Shown: piece after piece, positions 1 through 6,769 of the stretch
Position numbering within the stretch: the stretch's first letter is position 1
Layout: every line of letters starts with the position of its first letter
DNA from: Novosphingobium sp. SG751A
GTDB lineage: Bacteria; Pseudomonadota; Alphaproteobacteria; Sphingomonadales; Sphingomonadaceae
Assembly: GCF_013149295.1 (NCBI RefSeq)
Contig: NZ_JABGCB010000015.1
Span: 78,825 to 142,824 of the forward strand
DNA length: 64,000 bases
Direction: 5' to 3'
The notes under the pieces: generated by a model
What the model was told of the DNA's origin: nothing
The model's database searches: none
What the model saw: only the letters and a program-made list of their open reading frames with translations
Made by a program: the position numbers and the translations under genes

Positions 1-546
1 CGCGTCGACACCGATCGCGGCCCCGTCACGGCTGACGCTTATCTGGTGGCCATGGGCAGCTTTTCGCCGCATCTGGTCCGGCCGCTGGGGCTCAAAGTCC
101 CGGTCTATCCGGTCAAGGGCTATTCGCTGACCGTGCCCATCGTCAATGAACCGCTGGCCCCCGTATCGACCCTGCTGGATGAAAGCTACAAGGTGGCGAT
201 CACCCGCCTTGGCGACCGCATCCGCATCGGCGGCATGGCGGAAATTTCGGGCTTCAACATGGATCTGCCGGAAGCGCGCCGCGCCACGCTCGAACATTCG
301 GCCGGAACCCTCTTCCCCGGCGCTGGCGATTTTTCCGCCGCCGGCTTCTGGTGCGGATTGCGCCCGATGACGCCCGACAGCACGCCCGTCATCGGGCCCA
401 CACGCATCGGCAATCTGTTTCTCAACACCGGCCATGGTACGCTGGGCTGGACGATGGCCTGCGGTTCGGCCCATGTCATCGCCGACATCATCAGCGCGCG
501 CCGCCCGGCCATCGAAACCGCCGACCTTGCCCTTTCGCGCTATTAA
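1..546 (+). CDS. dadA: D-amino acid dehydrogenase, C-terminal part
   Basis: The frame is open from the first base, so the gene starts outside the window and only about the last 181 codons are present. The visible part matches the C-terminal half of DadA-type FAD-dependent D-amino acid dehydrogenases of the DAO family. It has the substrate-domain segment with PVYPVKGYSLT, the FWCGLRPMTPDSTPVIG block and the FAD-closing NTGHGTLGWTMACGS near the end. The family oxidises D-amino acids to 2-oxo acids and ammonia through an imine and passes electrons to the membrane quinone pool. A RidA gene follows after 14 bases, which fits because RidA proteins hydrolyse the imine products of such oxidases. Whether it prefers D-alanine or another D-amino acid cannot be told. 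Confidence 0.88.
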   Translation, partial: RVDTDRGPVTADAYLVAMGSFSPHLVRPLGLKVPVYPVKGYSLTVPIVNEPLAPVSTLLDESYKVAITRLGDRIRIGGMAEISGFNMDLPEARRATLEHSAGTLFPGAGDFSAAGFWCGLRPMTPDSTPVIGPTRIGNLFLNTGHGTLGWTMACGSAHVIADIISARRPAIETADLALSRY

Positions 547-560
547 TAGGACCCGACCCC

Positions 561-905
561 ATGACCATTACCCGTATCGAACCCGGCAAGCGCATGAGCC
601 AGGCCGTGATCCATGGCGACACGATCTACCTTTCGGGCCAATGCGAGGAAGGCGAGACCGTTACCCAGCAGACACAGGCCGTGCTGGCCGAAATCGAGCG
701 CCTGCTGGCCGAAGCCGGCAGTTCGAAGGCGCATATGCTGATGGCGCAGATCTGGCTGGCCGATATGGCCGACTTTGCCGAGATGAATGCGGTGTGGGAT
801 GCATGGGTGGCTGATATTGCCCCCCCGGCCCGCGCGACCGGCGAATCGAAACTGGCCACCCCCGATTACAAGGTCGAGATCATCGTCACCGCCGCCAAGG
901 CGTAG
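561..905 (+). CDS. RidA family imine/enamine deaminase
   Basis: The product has 114 residues, close to the usual size of the YjgF/YER057c/UK114 (RidA) family. It begins MTITRIEPGKRMSQ and contains the family blocks IYLSGQ, QTQAVLAEIERLLAEAG and the C-terminal region with a conserved arginine (PARATGESKLA) followed by VEIIVTAAKA. RidA proteins form trimers that hydrolyse reactive 2-imino and 2-amino-acrylate intermediates to 2-oxo acids and ammonia in the cytoplasm. The gene lies 14 bases after dadA on the same strand, so the two probably form an operon in which RidA clears the imines made by DadA. Family assignment is firm; the exact substrate is inferred from context. Confidence 0.9.
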   Translation: MTITRIEPGKRMSQAVIHGDTIYLSGQCEEGETVTQQTQAVLAEIERLLAEAGSSKAHMLMAQIWLADMADFAEMNAVWDAWVADIAPPARATGESKLATPDYKVEIIVTAAKA

Positions 906-938
906 AAAATGGCAGCTTGAGTATAGGCCGTCCATGCC

Positions 939-972
939 CCATCATGGTCTTGGGAGATCAAGACCATGATGG
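939..972 (+). promoter_or_regulatory. Perfect 14-bp stem-loop covering the start of the next gene
   Basis: CCATCATGGTCTTG (939-952) and CAAGACCATGATGG (959-972) are exact reverse complements separated by a six-base loop, GGAGAT. The ribosome-binding sequence GGGAG (952-956) lies at the loop, and both candidate start codons of the downstream gene (966-968 and 969-971) are inside the right arm. In the mRNA this would hide the start codon, so translation is probably controlled by opening of the stem. A protein-binding operator is the alternative reading. Confidence 0.7.
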
Positions 973-1529
973 ATATCACATTGCGTTTTATCACTATTCT
1001 GGCCGCGCTGGCCGCTCCGCTGGCGGCCCATGCGGCAGAGCCAAGAGTGTGGCCCGCCCCCGCCCCGCCCGCCATCGCGGGCAGCAGCGGCTATGTCGAA
1101 ATTCCCGGCGCCGCCGTCACCCGCGATCCCAAGCGCAGCTATAAGGCGCTGTTCAGCGCGGCGACGGGCGCGCCTGATCCGGCCCAACCCCTGCCCGCGT
1201 TTGGGCGGGTGGCCTTGCAGCTCAACGGGCTGATCGCGGCCAAGGTGGCGCCATCGCATATTTCCTTTGCGATGATCCTGTATGGAGCGGCAGCCGATGC
1301 GGTGCTGACCGATGCCGAATATCGCAAGAAATACAATATCGACAATCCGAACAAGGCAATCTTCAACGCGCTGCGCCAGGCGGGCGTGCGGATGATGGTC
1401 TGCGGCCAATGGGCGGCGGGGCGCAACATTGCCCGCGATCAGCTCCTGCCCGGCATCGAGGTGGCCGAGGCGGCAACGCTCGTGCAGATCACCTATGCCA
1501 ATGACGGATACGCCGTACTGAACAACTGA
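966..1529 (+). CDS. Exported DsrE-family-like protein
   Basis: The product has 187 residues. It starts with a hydrophobic N-terminus ending in an AHAAE-type signal peptidase site (about residues 1-24), so export to the periplasm is likely. The remainder resembles the DsrE/DsrF/DrsH-like fold seen in many exported proteobacterial proteins. It has a segment with VALQLNGLIAAKVAPSHISF, a central acidic linker, and the C-terminal VRMMVCGQWAAGRNI and ATLVQITYANDGYAVLN typical of this group. The cysteine in MMVCGQ is where DsrE proteins carry their sulfur-binding cysteine. No sulfur-oxidation genes are nearby, so the role is unknown. The start was chosen because GGGAG lies about nine bases upstream; both start codons fall inside a perfect stem-loop. 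Confidence 0.65.
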   Translation: MMDITLRFITILAALAAPLAAHAAEPRVWPAPAPPAIAGSSGYVEIPGAAVTRDPKRSYKALFSAATGAPDPAQPLPAFGRVALQLNGLIAAKVAPSHISFAMILYGAAADAVLTDAEYRKKYNIDNPNKAIFNALRQAGVRMMVCGQWAAGRNIARDQLLPGIEVAEAATLVQITYANDGYAVLNN

Positions 1530-1535
1530 TCCGCC

Positions 1536-2690
1536 TCAGATGTCGGCCCGTTCCGCCGCCGCGCTTTCGCCGCGCACGGGGTTGAGCGGGCCTTTCACCG
1601 CGCCGATCCATTCGCGCCACAACAGCATCAGCACCGCCATCACCGCAGGCCCCATCACCAGCCCGATCAGCCCCCAGCCCTCGACCCCGCCCAGAATGCC
1701 CAGCAGCACCCAGATAAAGGGCAGCCGGGTCGATCCGCCGATGAACACCGGGCGCACGAAATGGTCGGCAATAAAGACAAGCGCCAGCCCGATCACCGCC
1801 ACAACAGCGGCGGCCAGCAGCTTGCCCCCCGCCACCAGAATGGCCGCAGCCACCACCACGGCCACCGTTGCCCCAAATGGGATTGCCGAGAGCAGCCCCG
1901 TCAACAGCCCCAGCAGCGCGGCATGACTGGCCCCGGCAAGGCCATAGATCACGCCCAGAATCAGCCCCTCGCCAAAGCCCACGATAACCAGCCCGTTGAC
2001 CGTGCCGCGAATGGCCAGCACCGCCTGATCGGCCACATTCTCGCCCGGCAGGCCAAAGGCGCGGCGCGTGGCCACGCGCATCGCCTGCGCCACGCTTTGC
2101 CCATCGCGCAGCAGGAAGAACAGCGTCATCAGCATGAAACCCACCAACAATAGCCGGTGCGCCAATCCACCAAGGATCTTTTCCCCCGTGCCCAGCGACA
2201 GGCCCGAGGAAGGCCCGGCATGCTGCGACAGGCGACTGATCCCTTCGGGCGTGCCCAGCGCCGATTGCCACCATACCGCCGCCTGCTCGCCATAAGGCAG
2301 ATGGTGCAGCACTTCGGGCACCGGCACCCCCTGCACCCGCGCCACGGCCAGCCATTGCGCCAGCGAGATCGTGTCATGAAACACCGCATTGGCCACCATC
2401 ACCAGCGGGATGACGAAGATCAGCAGGATGAACAGCGTAAAGGCGGCGGGCAGCGCCACCGATTGCCCCCTTGGCCAGCGCCGGACGCAACGCTGATAAA
2501 GCGGCCAGAGCGAGACGGCAAAAATCGCCGCCCAACCCAGCGCATGCCAAAAGGGAAGCAAGGTCCACCACCCCGCCAAGGCCAGCAGCGCAATGGCCAC
2601 CAGCGCCGCAATCTTCTGCTCCCGCCGCCATGCGTGGGGCTTGGGCGAAATCCAGGTTCCGGGGGGCGCGGCGTGGGGCTCGTCTTGCAT
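1536..2690 (-). CDS. AI-2E family transporter (PerM-like permease)
   Basis: This 384-residue inner-membrane protein belongs to the AI-2E/PerM permease family. Hydrophobic segments near residues 28-75 are followed by a hydrophilic periplasmic stretch (about 80-170). A second hydrophobic half contains GFGEGLILGVIYGLAG, LLSAIPFGATVAVV and the C-terminal VLLGILGGVEGWGLIGLVMGP, a hallmark block of the family. Members move small molecules or ions, and some act as sodium/proton antiporters; the substrate here is not known. The gene is convergent with the DsrE-like gene, with seven bases between stops. The N-terminus is proline-rich and the C-terminus charged. No partner gene suggests a specific substrate. 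Confidence 0.85.
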   Translation of the reverse strand: MQDEPHAAPPGTWISPKPHAWRREQKIAALVAIALLALAGWWTLLPFWHALGWAAIFAVSLWPLYQRCVRRWPRGQSVALPAAFTLFILLIFVIPLVMVANAVFHDTISLAQWLAVARVQGVPVPEVLHHLPYGEQAAVWWQSALGTPEGISRLSQHAGPSSGLSLGTGEKILGGLAHRLLLVGFMLMTLFFLLRDGQSVAQAMRVATRRAFGLPGENVADQAVLAIRGTVNGLVIVGFGEGLILGVIYGLAGASHAALLGLLTGLLSAIPFGATVAVVVAAAILVAGGKLLAAAVVAVIGLALVFIADHFVRPVFIGGSTRLPFIWVLLGILGGVEGWGLIGLVMGPAVMAVLMLLWREWIGAVKGPLNPVRGESAAAERADI

Positions 2691-2736
2691 GGTGTCAGGC
2701 TAACCCAAGCCCGCGCCTTGCGCCAGATGGCGCAGA

Positions 2737-3111
2737 TTACAACTGTGACGCGATGCCCGCGATGCCGTCGGCTGCGCATTTTTCCTCGATATGGGCGCTG
2801 GCCCCGCTGGTGGCTATGGCGCCAAGAAATGCGCCATGGCCAAAGATCGGCACCCCGCCGGGCAGCAATGACATGTTGGGCTTCACCTGATCGAGCAGCG
2901 CCGGATCCTTCTCGATCCTTTGCCGCAATTCCAGCGTGGAGATGCGAAAGCCGACCACGGTCAAGGTCTTGTGCATGGCCATGTAAATGCCATTCTCGCG
3001 CGGGCCGTCGGCGGCCAGCGCGGCTTTCAGCTGGCCCTGCGCATCGGTGACGGCCACAGTGATCGCATAGCCATCGGCGGCAAGGTCTGGCTGAGCGAGG
3101 AGGCGCGCCAC
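2737..3111 (-). CDS. GlcG/HbpS family protein
   Basis: The translated 124 residues match the GlcG/HbpS (DUF336) fold. ITVAVTDAQGQLKAAL, HKTLTVVGFRIST, PALLDQVKPNMSLLPGGVPIF and the terminal IGAIATSGASAHIEEKCAADGI region correspond to the usual GGxPI and G(A/V)SG blocks. HbpS relatives bind haem or small ligands, and GlcG accompanies glycolate oxidase genes; the function here is open. The start is uncertain. A GTG at 3111 with AAAGG about five bases upstream was chosen because the family begins near this point. The open frame continues antisense through the opposite gene, which I treat as an artefact of high GC. The gene is divergent from the sorbosone-dehydrogenase-like gene, with a 66-base gap. 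Confidence 0.65.
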   Translation of the reverse strand: MARLLAQPDLAADGYAITVAVTDAQGQLKAALAADGPRENGIYMAMHKTLTVVGFRISTLELRQRIEKDPALLDQVKPNMSLLPGGVPIFGHGAFLGAIATSGASAHIEEKCAADGIAGIASQL

Positions 3112-3177
3112 GGGACCTTTCGCGCCAAGCCGCAGGCTGATATGCGAAGCACACCCTGATACCCGGAGAATGGATCC

Positions 3178-4878
3178 ATGCGTCTTGCTTTCCGCGCCGC
3201 CCTGCTGGCTGCCCCGCTGTTGCTGGGCAGCGCCTATGCTCTGACCGCCGCCGGAAAGGCGCCAGGGGCCGGATGCGCAAAGGACAATGGCGGCCTGTCG
3301 CTGCCGCCCGGTTTCTGCGCCACGGTCTTTGCCGACAAACTGGGTCATACGCGCCACCTGGCCGTAGCGGGGGATGGCACGGTCTATGTCAATTCGTGGT
3401 CGGGCCGCTATTTCCGCAATGCGCCGCCCGCGCCCGGCGGCGGCTTTGTCATCGCCCTGCGCGACAGTAATGGCGACGGCGTGGCCGACAAGGTCGCGCG
3501 CTTTGGCACCAGCGAGGATAAGGGCGGCCATGGCGGCACCGGCATCGCCCTGTGGCATGGCGCGCTCTTTGTCGAAGAACATGACACGATTGTGCGCTAT
3601 CCGATCAGGCCGGGCGCGCTGGCACCGGTGGGCGCGGGTTCGACTGTCCTGAGCGAACTGCCGCTCTCGGGCGATCACCCGATGCACCCCTTCGCCATTC
3701 AGGCCGACGGCACGCTGCTGGTCAATTCCGGTTCGGCCAGCAATGCCTGCGAAAGCCCCAACCGCCAACCCGGCGCCAAGGGCCTTGCCCCCTGCACCGA
3801 AGCGCTGACGCGGGCGGGGATCTGGGCCTATCGCGCCGACAAAACGGGGCAGGTCTTCAGCCCCGAGGCGCGCTGGGCCACCGGCATCCGCAACACCGGC
3901 GGCATCACCTTTGACAGCGCGGGCCGCATTTTTGCCACCCAGCATGGCCGCGACCAGTTGGGCCAGAACTGGAGCCAGTATTACACCGAGCAGCAGGGCG
4001 TCGAACTGCCCGCCGAAATCCTGTTCTCGCCCCACAAGGGGGCCGATTTCGGATGGCCGACCTGCTATTTCGATGGGTTTGAAAACCGCCACAAGCTGGC
4101 CCCCGAATATGGCGGCGACGGCAAGGCGCAGGGCGCCTGCGCGGGCAAGGATATGCCTGTGGCGGCCTTCCCCGCGCATTGGGCGCCCAATGACGTGGCG
4201 ATCTACACCGGGCGGGCCTTCCCCGCCGCCTATCAACAGGGCGCCTTCATCGCCTTTCACGGTTCATGGAACCGCGCCCCCGCGCCGCAGGATGGCTATC
4301 TCGTGGCTTTCCAGCCCCTGCGCGAGGGCAAGGCGAGCGGAAAATGGATCCGCTTTGCCGATGGTTTTGCCGGGGGTTTCAAAGAGCCGGGCCGCGCACA
4401 GCATCGCCCCGCCGGGCTGGCCGTGGGGCCGGACGGTGCGCTCTATATTGCCGATGATGTGCGCGGGCGGATCTGGCGCATTACCTATCGCGGGGCGGCC
4501 AATGCGCCCCTGACGCCTGCACGCAAGGTCGAGCCAAAAGCGGCGCAGGCCTCCGCCACCGGGCGCAGCCTGCCTGCCGGGATCACCGCGCAGCAGATCA
4601 CACAGGGCCGCGCCATCTATCTGGGTCAGGCCAAGGGCGGCACCTGCGTGGGATGCCATGGCAGCGATGGGCGCGGGTCGATGGCGGGCGGCTCGCTGGT
4701 CGGGCCGGAGTTCCTGTGGAGCGACGGTTCGCCCGAAGGGCTGGCCGCGACAATCGCCAAGGGCGTGGACAAGCCCAAGAAGGCCAGCGGTGCCATGCCC
4801 GCGCTGGGCGGGGCGGCGCTCTCACCGGCAGATGTAAAGGCGGTGGCGGCCTATGTCTGGACGCTGGCGCATCCATGA
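3178..4878 (+). CDS. Sorbosone/sugar dehydrogenase-like propeller fused to cytochrome c
   Basis: This 566-residue protein has an N-terminal signal peptide (about residues 1-22). A six-bladed propeller domain follows, like the L-sorbosone/PQQ-dependent soluble sugar dehydrogenases; LGHTRHLAVAGDGTVYVNSW, FGWPTCYFDG, FIAFHGSWNR and HRPAGLAVGPDGALYIADD are typical blocks. A C-terminal class I cytochrome c domain carries the haem motif CVGCH at residues 490-494 and a possible methionine ligand in the following AMPALGG segment. Such fusions oxidise sugars or aldehydes in the periplasm and pass electrons through the haem to the respiratory chain. Use of PQQ is inferred from the family. The gene overlaps the following thioesterase gene by four bases (ATGA), which points to translational coupling. 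Confidence 0.85.
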   Translation: MRLAFRAALLAAPLLLGSAYALTAAGKAPGAGCAKDNGGLSLPPGFCATVFADKLGHTRHLAVAGDGTVYVNSWSGRYFRNAPPAPGGGFVIALRDSNGDGVADKVARFGTSEDKGGHGGTGIALWHGALFVEEHDTIVRYPIRPGALAPVGAGSTVLSELPLSGDHPMHPFAIQADGTLLVNSGSASNACESPNRQPGAKGLAPCTEALTRAGIWAYRADKTGQVFSPEARWATGIRNTGGITFDSAGRIFATQHGRDQLGQNWSQYYTEQQGVELPAEILFSPHKGADFGWPTCYFDGFENRHKLAPEYGGDGKAQGACAGKDMPVAAFPAHWAPNDVAIYTGRAFPAAYQQGAFIAFHGSWNRAPAPQDGYLVAFQPLREGKASGKWIRFADGFAGGFKEPGRAQHRPAGLAVGPDGALYIADDVRGRIWRITYRGAANAPLTPARKVEPKAAQASATGRSLPAGITAQQITQGRAIYLGQAKGGTCVGCHGSDGRGSMAGGSLVGPEFLWSDGSPEGLAATIAKGVDKPKKASGAMPALGGAALSPADVKAVAAYVWTLAHP

Positions 4879-5282
4879 CCCCCGGCCTCACTCACCGCGA
4901 AAGCATGGTCGTGGCCGAGCGTCACACCGTGCCCCATGTCACGCCCGACTGGGCCGGTTTTGCCGATATGCCCCCGGTGCTGGCCACGGCGATGATGGTG
5001 GGCTTTATCGAAAACACCTGCATAGAGGCCCTGCGCCCCCATCTGGCCCCCGGCCAGTGCAGCGTGGGCACACATGTCGATATCAGCCATGTCGCGGCAA
5101 CGCTGGCGGGGGCGACCATCACGGCACAGGTCGAGCTGATCGCGGTGGAGGGGCGCAGGCTGGAGTTTCGCGTGGCCTGTCATGATGACTTCGGCCTGAT
5201 CGGTGAAGGCAGGCACCGCCGCGCGATCATCGACACCAAGCGCTTTATGGAGCGTCTTGAGCAGAACCGCGCAATTCGCTGA
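4875..5282 (+). CDS. Hotdog-fold thioesterase, FlK-like
   Basis: The product has 135 residues with the pattern of FlK-type (fluoroacetyl-CoA thioesterase-like) hotdog enzymes. An N-terminal ERHTVPHVTPDWAGFADMPPVLAT leads into MMVGFIENTCIEALRPHL with the family glutamate. VGTHVDISHVAAT holds the conserved histidine, and GLIGEGRHRRAIID comes near the end. These enzymes hydrolyse acyl-CoA thioesters in the cytoplasm; many homologues act on unknown CoA esters, and fluoroacetyl-CoA is only one example. The ATG overlaps the stop of the upstream dehydrogenase (ATGA), so the two are probably co-translated. The 3' end overlaps the end of the convergent EamA gene by 38 bases. Confidence 0.8.
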   Translation: MTPGLTHRESMVVAERHTVPHVTPDWAGFADMPPVLATAMMVGFIENTCIEALRPHLAPGQCSVGTHVDISHVAATLAGATITAQVELIAVEGRRLEFRVACHDDFGLIGEGRHRRAIIDTKRFMERLEQNRAIR

Positions 5283-6156
5283 CCAGCACGCCGACAAGGA
5301 TCAGCAACCCGCCCAGCATGGCCATCGCGGGCAGCCTGTCGCCCGCGATGCGCCCGACGATCCCGCCCCACACCGGCTCGCCCGCATAGATCACGGTGGC
5401 GCGCGTGGGCGACACCGTCTTTTGCGCCCAGTTCATCGCCAGCTGGATCAGCGTGCTGGCAAGGCCAAGCCCGACCCCGGCCACCAGCCAGACCGGCGAG
5501 AAGACGGGAACCCCCTCGCCCGCCAGCGGCATGGCGGCCAGGGAGAAAAGCCCGGCGGCCAGCAATTGCACCACCGTGACGCGGCGGCTGTCCACCCCTG
5601 CGGCAAAGCGGCTGATCAGGATAATCTCGGCGGCAATCGCCACGGCGCTGAGCAAAGTGGCCATCTCGCCCGCGCTCAAGCCGATATGCCCCGCCTTGGG
5701 CCCGGCCAGCAGGATCAGCCCGGCAAAGGCCAGCGCAATACCGATCCAGCTCATGATATGCGGCATCCGGCGCAGCACCACCAGTTGCAGCAACGGCACC
5801 ATCGGCACATAGAGCGCGGTGATAAAGGCCGACTGGCTGCTGGTGATCGTGCGCAGGCCGTAGGTTTGCAGGCCATAGCCAAGGAAGATCGCAAAGCCGA
5901 TCAGCGCCCCCGCGCCCAGTTCGCGGCGGTTGAGATCGCGCATCGTCCGGGCAAACAGCAGCCAGCCCCCTGCCCCCGCCACCATGAAGCGCAGGCCGAC
6001 GAAAAACAGCGCCCCGCTGTACTGCATCGCGGTATGAACGATCAGAAAAGTCGTGCCCCACAGCATGGTGATGCCGATAAGGACCATTTCCTCGCGGCTG
6101 ATCGACCATGATGCGGGCCTGCGCTGGGGCTTGTCTTGAGCGGCGATGTGCAACAT
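5245..6156 (-). CDS. EamA/DMT family exporter
   Basis: The product has about 303 residues with ten hydrophobic segments arranged as two EamA repeats. The first starts at VLIGITMLWGTTFLI and the second at GEMATLLSAVAIAAEIILI. TLIQLAMNWAQKTVSPTRATVIYAGEPVWGGIVG is the characteristic block of the second repeat. Members of this drug/metabolite superfamily export amino acids, purines or other metabolites across the inner membrane. ATG 6156 was chosen; a TTG at 6165 is also open, and a later ATG (MVLIG) has GAGGAA directly upstream. The gene is divergent from an XRE-cupin regulator, and its start lies inside a palindrome, so repression by that regulator is likely. The substrate is unknown. Confidence 0.82.
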   Translation of the reverse strand: MLHIAAQDKPQRRPASWSISREEMVLIGITMLWGTTFLIVHTAMQYSGALFFVGLRFMVAGAGGWLLFARTMRDLNRRELGAGALIGFAIFLGYGLQTYGLRTITSSQSAFITALYVPMVPLLQLVVLRRMPHIMSWIGIALAFAGLILLAGPKAGHIGLSAGEMATLLSAVAIAAEIILISRFAAGVDSRRVTVVQLLAAGLFSLAAMPLAGEGVPVFSPVWLVAGVGLGLASTLIQLAMNWAQKTVSPTRATVIYAGEPVWGGIVGRIAGDRLPAMAMLGGLLILVGVLVSELRGSAQDAP

Positions 6157-6190
6157 AATGCACAACTAGCAATGAGCAATATACTGCACA
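6147..6190. promoter_or_regulatory. Likely operator between the EamA and XRE-cupin genes
   Basis: TGTGCA (6147-6152) and TGCACA (6159-6164) form an inverted repeat with a six-base spacer, and a third TGCACA stands at 6185-6190. The sites cover the starts of both divergent genes (6156 and 6172). The placement fits an autoregulated operator for the XRE-cupin protein. Confidence 0.55.
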
Positions 6191-6765
6191 ACCCCAAATC
6201 GCACGGGCCAACGCCCGATGGGCAAAAATCCGACGTGCTCGTCCATGTCAGCCAGAATCTGCGCCGGTTCCGCCATGCCGCGGGGATGAGCCAGCAGACG
6301 CTGGCCGATGCCTCGGGCATCAGCCGCCGGATGATCGTGGGCGTTGAAAATGGCGAGGCCAATGTCAGTCTGGCCAGCCTCGACAGGCTGGCCATCGCGC
6401 TGGGGGTCGATTTCACTGCCATGGTCAAAGCGCCGGGCGCCGAGATGCGCAATGTCAACGAAACCATGTGGCGCGGCGCCGATCCGGCCGACTTCGCCCT
6501 GTTGCTGGGCTCCGCCCCCGCGCAGCAGGAGGCCCAGCTCTGGGTCTGGTCGCTGGCGCCGGGCCATCGCTATCAGGCAGAGCCGGACCCCGCCGGATGG
6601 CACGAAATCATCTATGTCACGCAGGGCCGCCTCACCCTTGAACTGGAGGGCGAAACGGTCCTGCTGAACCCCGGCGATTTCCGCGTCTTTGCCAGCGATC
6701 AGCACTATGCCTATGCCAATGCGGGCGAGGACGTGACGCATTTCCTGCGCAACAGCGTGCTCTAG
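6172..6765 (+). CDS. XRE family regulator with C-terminal cupin domain
   Basis: This 197-residue protein has an XRE/Cro-type helix-turn-helix at about residues 28-80 (LRRFRHAAGMSQQTLADASG followed by ISRRMIVGVENG). A cupin sensor domain lies at about 110-195, with WHEIIYVTQGRLTLELEGE and LLNPGDFRVFASDQHY. Regulators of this layout usually bind a small ligand in the cupin barrel and control a neighbouring transporter or catabolic gene. Here the divergent gene encodes an EamA exporter, so a metabolite export switch is likely. ATG 6172 was chosen because the preceding in-frame codons run into the divergent gene and its operator. The sequence AAGTGC-like tail before the helix-turn-helix is unusually long and probably disordered. 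Confidence 0.85.
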   Translation: MSNILHNPKSHGPTPDGQKSDVLVHVSQNLRRFRHAAGMSQQTLADASGISRRMIVGVENGEANVSLASLDRLAIALGVDFTAMVKAPGAEMRNVNETMWRGADPADFALLLGSAPAQQEAQLWVWSLAPGHRYQAEPDPAGWHEIIYVTQGRLTLELEGETVLLNPGDFRVFASDQHYAYANAGEDVTHFLRNSVL

Positions 6766-6769
6766 CCTC

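Noticed and set aside
3112..4260. Long minus-strand open frame continuous with the GlcG-like gene
   Set aside because: It lies entirely antisense to the sorbosone-dehydrogenase-like gene, has unlikely composition and shows no family match; high-GC DNA often gives such frames.
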